Shown in pieces: positions 60,768 through 64,000 of a stretch of DNA of 64,000 nucleotides; the stretch's first letter is position 1; each line of letters starts with the position of its first letter. Source of the stretch: UBA6522 sp965262365 (lineage in GTDB: Bacteria > Pseudomonadota > Gammaproteobacteria > Steroidobacterales > Rariloculaceae); the NCBI GenBank assembly GCA_965262365.1, contig OZ253541.1:4216001-4280000 (forward strand), written 5' to 3'. Position numbers and translations under genes: made by a program. The notes beneath the pieces were generated by a model. The model did no database searches, was not told the origin of the DNA, and saw nothing but the letters and a program-made list of their open reading frames with translations.

Positions 60768-63361
60768 TCGCGCGGCTGATGGATCTCTTCGAGGGACCGG
60801 ATTCCATGGCGCCGTGGACGCCGCCCGCGTGCCCGGACCCGCTGCACGAGTTGTTGCCGTGGCGGGCCTGGGACGAGAGCACGGAACTCTACGTCAACGC
60901 GGCCAGCCACGGGTTCGTGCTCGAAATCCCGCCGTTCTCCGGGATCGATGCCGAAACGCTCGGCGCGCTGGCAGGCGTGCTCGGGGATGCGGCGCCCGAT
61001 CGCTGCACCATTCAGATCATTCACTGGGCGAGCCCCCGGTTCGGCGCGCCGCTTGCGGCCTGGGGCGACTGCCGCCGGCAAGCGGGAGGGTTGCATGCGG
61101 TCATCGCGGAACGCCGCGAGCGGCTCTTCGGCCACGCCGGGTGGCGCCCACTGCATCCGGGGGGTCCGCCGTTCACGTGCGCGGATTACCGCGTGTTCGT
61201 CACGGTGTGCCTGGCGGGCCTCCCGGGACCTGCGTCGGAAACCGCGCTCGGGAGTTTCAGGCGCGCACTCGAGGGCACGCTCGCCTCGGCCGGCGCCCAC
61301 GCGCGGCGGATGGAACCCGATGCATTGCTCTCGCTCGCTGCCGAATTGATCGCTCCCAGGGTGGGAACATGGGGAGATTCCGCGGCGCAGGGATTGCGGC
61401 CCGTGCGGCGCTGGTCCCCCCGGGATCCGCTTCACGCCCAATGCGCTTCTCCCGGACGGGCGCTTACGGTGACGCCGGACGCGCTCGTGTTTCACGACCC
61501 CGACGGAGAAGACGTGGCGGTGCGGGTGCTGACCGCGCTCGCCTTCCCGGACGTCTGGCCGGGCTGGCGAGGCAATGCGCTCATCGGGGATTTTCACCGG
61601 GAGTTTCTGCAACCGGGGTGCCCGGTGCTGACCTGTTTGACCGTCATGACCGGCGATGCCGCCGACGGAGAGAAAGCGTTCCTGAAATCGGCCCGAGCGA
61701 CGCAACAGGCGGGCACCGGCATCGCCCGCTATCTGCCGGGCCTGCCGGAAAAGGCGAGAGATTGGCGGTTCGTCACCGAGCGCCTGAAAGACGGGGAGCG
61801 GCTGGTGAAGGCGTCCTACCTCGCGGCCGTTTATTCCCGCGCGAACGTCATCGACGAGGCCGAACAGGCGGTGCGCGCCATCTATCACGGCCAGGGCTGG
61901 AGAGTCGCGGCAGAGCGTTTCCTGCAACTCCCTTCCTGGCTCGCGTGCCTGCCGATGCTCTCGGCAGGCGGCCTCGACACCGACCTGTCCCGCATGGGTC
62001 GAATGAAGACGCTGTTGAGTGCGTCCGCCGTCAACCTGTCGCCGCTGCACGGCGAATGGCGGGGCCAGAGACTGGATCCGGAAAACCCGCCGGTGCTGCT
62101 GCTCCTGGGCCGCCGGGGGCAGCCCGCGGGCTGGTCGCCGTTCGCCAACGACGCCGGTAATTACAACGTCGCTGTCACCGGGAAATCGGGATCCGGCAAG
62201 TCCGTCCTCATGCAGGAACTGGTCTCGGGCCTGGTGAGCGTTGGCGGCGAAGCCGTGGTCATCGACGACGGGCGCTCGTTCCAGCACACCGCGGAAGCGC
62301 TCGGCGGGGCGTTCATCGCGTTCGGCAAGGATTCTGCGTGCCTGAACCCCTTCGCCATGATCGATGCGGCGGCCGCGCAAGTCGACGGCGATTATCGGGA
62401 AGAGTGTTTCTCGATGCTCGCGGGCGTGGTCCGGCGGATGTGCCGCCGGAGAGGCGCGATGGACGACATCGAGGCGGCATTGATCGACGAGGCCATCGCC
62501 GACGCCTGGGCAGAAGCGGGCAATGGTGCGGACCTCGGGCACGTGAGGCGCCGGCTGCAAGCCCACAGCGACACCAGAGCCATCGACATGGGGCTCGCGC
62601 TCGGGCCCTGGTGTCCCGGCGGGGCTTCCGGACGGCTCTTCGCCGGGGGAGACATCCCGGCGCTCGATGCGGCGTTCACCGTGTTCGAGCTGGCCGAACT
62701 CAAGGGACGCAACGACGTGCAGGCCGTGGTGCTGATGCTGGTCGTGTTCCTCGCCACCCAGCGGATGTACCACGGGGAACGGACGATCCCGAAAGCCATC
62801 GTCATCGACGAGGCGTGGGACCTGCTCTCCGGAGACGACAGCCGGGCGTTCATCGAGGGCGCGGCGAGACGGGCCCGCAAGTACCGCGGCGCGCTCGTCA
62901 CCGGCACGCAATCGGTCAACGACTACTACGCCAATCCCGCTGCGCGGGCGGCCTGGGAGAACTCCGACTGGGTGATTTTCCTGAGCCAGAAGGACGAGTC
63001 GGTGGAGTTGTTGAAACAGGAAAAACGCATCCACTGCGATCCCGGCATGGAGCGGGCGTTGAAGAGTCTCCGAACCGCAGATGGGCGATATGCGGAGCTC
63101 GTGCTTCACGGCCCCGATGGCTGGCGGGTCGCGCGGCTCGTGCTCGATGGCTGGTCGGTGGCTTTGTTCTCGTCGCGCGGCCCCGCGTTCGTTGCGGTCG
63201 AAAAACTCAAGGCGCAAGGACTGTCGACCGAGGAAGCCATCACCCGGGTGGTCGGCGAGCGCGTCGACGGGAAGGATGCCGGGCCGGCTCCGGTGGAAAC
63301 CAAAGACGCTGGCACCGCTCAGGCTCCGGACGGTTCCGGGAAAACGGAGGCGGGAGCGTGA
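60764..63361 (+). CDS. traC: Type IV secretion ATPase TraC
   Basis: 865 residues, near the 875 of F TraC; a VirB4-like ATPase that powers pilus assembly. The N-terminal TraC domain has PFSGIDAETLGALAGVLG; the P-loop is VTGKSGSGKSVLMQEL at about residue 470 and Walker B is AIVIDEAWDLLSGDD at about 678, followed by VTGTQSVNDYY. The start is GTG at 60764. Motifs are intact, so the transfer apparatus is probably functional at least up to this gene. Confidence 0.93.
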   Translation: MIARLMDLFEGPDSMAPWTPPACPDPLHELLPWRAWDESTELYVNAASHGFVLEIPPFSGIDAETLGALAGVLGDAAPDRCTIQIIHWASPRFGAPLAAWGDCRRQAGGLHAVIAERRERLFGHAGWRPLHPGGPPFTCADYRVFVTVCLAGLPGPASETALGSFRRALEGTLASAGAHARRMEPDALLSLAAELIAPRVGTWGDSAAQGLRPVRRWSPRDPLHAQCASPGRALTVTPDALVFHDPDGEDVAVRVLTALAFPDVWPGWRGNALIGDFHREFLQPGCPVLTCLTVMTGDAADGEKAFLKSARATQQAGTGIARYLPGLPEKARDWRFVTERLKDGERLVKASYLAAVYSRANVIDEAEQAVRAIYHGQGWRVAAERFLQLPSWLACLPMLSAGGLDTDLSRMGRMKTLLSASAVNLSPLHGEWRGQRLDPENPPVLLLLGRRGQPAGWSPFANDAGNYNVAVTGKSGSGKSVLMQELVSGLVSVGGEAVVIDDGRSFQHTAEALGGAFIAFGKDSACLNPFAMIDAAAAQVDGDYREECFSMLAGVVRRMCRRRGAMDDIEAALIDEAIADAWAEAGNGADLGHVRRRLQAHSDTRAIDMGLALGPWCPGGASGRLFAGGDIPALDAAFTVFELAELKGRNDVQAVVLMLVVFLATQRMYHGERTIPKAIVIDEAWDLLSGDDSRAFIEGAARRARKYRGALVTGTQSVNDYYANPAARAAWENSDWVIFLSQKDESVELLKQEKRIHCDPGMERALKSLRTADGRYAELVLHGPDGWRVARLVLDGWSVALFSSRGPAFVAVEKLKAQGLSTEEAITRVVGERVDGKDAGPAPVETKDAGTAQAPDGSGKTEAGA

Positions 63362-64000
63362 CCGCGGTGCCTGGCCGCACGGCAGTGCCTCGCGGCACCG
63401 CAGTGCCGATGCTTCAGGCGCTGTCCTGGGGCGCGGAATCGCCGCTACGCCCGTCCGGAGAGGTGGACATCGAGGCGCTGGCCCACGGGCTGGCGCGCTC
63501 GAATTACCCCGGCGGGCGGCGCCGGCAACCGTACACCCGCGCGCAGCACGCGGTCGTCGTCAGCGAGGCGGTGGAGATGTTCGCCGGCTTGAGACTCCCG
63601 GAGCGACGCGTGCTGGCGATGCACGCCTGGCTCGCGGAAATCCGGGACGCCGAGTTGCGCGATAAAAAGCCAACGCGCGCGAACGAGGCCAAGAAGCGTT
63701 TGGCGCTGCGAACGATCGATCTGGAGGCGCTGGCGGACGTGCTGGCGCACACGAACCGATGGGACGACAGCGTGGCGCCCGCCGCGGCGGCATTCGATGA
63801 ATCCCTCAAATCGCTTGGAGGCCTGGATGCTGAAAACCGCAGACGCCTGTCGCTCTACGCGCTCCTCGCCGAGACCGTGCTGGCAGGGCTTGGGATGGCC
63901 GTGGCCGAGGCGGCGCTCAAGGCCGCCGGGCTCGGCCGCGAAGCACCCGAGTCGTGGGTACACATCCTGCGGTTCGTCCGCCGGATGGCGGACGCGGCAG
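63358..64000 (+). CDS. HD-domain-like protein, start of gene (continues beyond the window)
   Basis: The frame from GTG 63358 overlaps the traC stop and is open to the window end (214 residues). The block VDIEALAHGLARSNYPGG ... YTRAQHAVVVSEAVEMFAGL resembles the N-terminus of HD-type phosphohydrolases found on phages and mobile elements. The expected His-Asp pair is replaced (VLAMHAWLAEIRDAEL), so the metal site may be lost. In F, traC is followed by other tra genes; this is an insertion in the usual order. A nucleotidase-like role is only a guess. Confidence 0.5.
   Translation, partial: MTAVPGRTAVPRGTAVPMLQALSWGAESPLRPSGEVDIEALAHGLARSNYPGGRRRQPYTRAQHAVVVSEAVEMFAGLRLPERRVLAMHAWLAEIRDAELRDKKPTRANEAKKRLALRTIDLEALADVLAHTNRWDDSVAPAAAAFDESLKSLGGLDAENRRRLSLYALLAETVLAGLGMAVAEAALKAAGLGREAPESWVHILRFVRRMADAA

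Larger units (their letters stand above)
39657..64000. mobile_element. Integrative conjugative element, left part (runs out of the window)
   Basis: The region holds tandem integrases, transposons, a phage-type repressor, a defence cargo of lower GC and an F-type conjugation operon, in the arrangement of an ICE. The left edge is placed where DUF4159 loses its 5' part. The right end, relaxase and coupling protein are not in the window, so it could also be a mobilisable island or an integrated plasmid. Confidence 0.65.

Noticed and set aside
60704..63217. An 837-codon minus-strand open frame across traC
   Set aside because: Antisense shadow of TraC, which has intact Walker motifs.

Overview
The window is high-GC bacterial chromosome that reads as an uncultured gammaproteobacterium, probably marine or host-associated. 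That placement is inferred from gene content (glnS, gpmA, XerD, a FecA-like receptor, a complete Moco set, otsBA with a GH15 hydrolase). No rRNA or tRNA gene was recognised, so the placement is not firm.

Bases 1-39,160 are chromosomal backbone. In order they hold: the ubiX end and folE; a trehalose block (otsB, GH15, otsA); molybdenum-cofactor genes in several pieces (xdhC, moeA, moaA-moaC-moaD-moaE, a mocA-like gene, moaB); an unusual acyltransferase with two cyclic-nucleotide-binding domains; a MATE exporter; an orphan TRAP binding protein; glnS; cfa; an iron-type TonB receptor with a secreted helix-hairpin-helix protein; a probable vitamin B1 salvage operon (pnuC-like transporter plus small-molecule kinase); a minus-strand block of gamma-carbonic anhydrase, gpmA, acetoacetyl-CoA synthetase and plsC; xerD; a DsbC-like protein; and a periplasmic flavocytochrome with three C-terminal haem sites. 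Broken genes are frequent here: glnS (one frameshift), the TonB receptor (stop plus frameshift), tesB, a sulfotransferase, a DUF6152-type gene and a YkoF-like stub. This suggests genome decay of a symbiont, with uncorrected sequencing indels as the alternative for the single-base lesions.

Bases from about 39,660 to the end are the left part of an integrative conjugative element. It seems to interrupt a DUF4159 gene, whose 3' part remains at 39,165-39,656. At its edge sit two apparently identical, directly repeated IS66-type transposons. Each carries a DUF4338 (DruA-like) gene and a transposase with a very long coiled coil, and three copies of one 8-bp target duplication separate and flank them. 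They end just before the ribosome-binding site of the first of two tandem tyrosine integrases. Next come an IS3 remnant and a low-GC cargo block holding an ATPase plus DUF4435/TOPRIM pair (PARIS-like anti-phage system) and a DUF2806 gene. After that lie a LexA/CI-like repressor with a divergent control region, a helix-turn-helix regulator, and an F-type conjugation operon traA-L-E-K-B-V-C whose genes mostly overlap by 4 bp. The window ends inside an HD-like gene.

Most notable items: the tandem IS66/DruA-like transposon pair with intact target duplications, the PARIS-like system whose ATPase is fused to the start of an element gene, the two-integrase module with a large adjacent hairpin, and the flavocytochrome with its thiol-disulfide partner.
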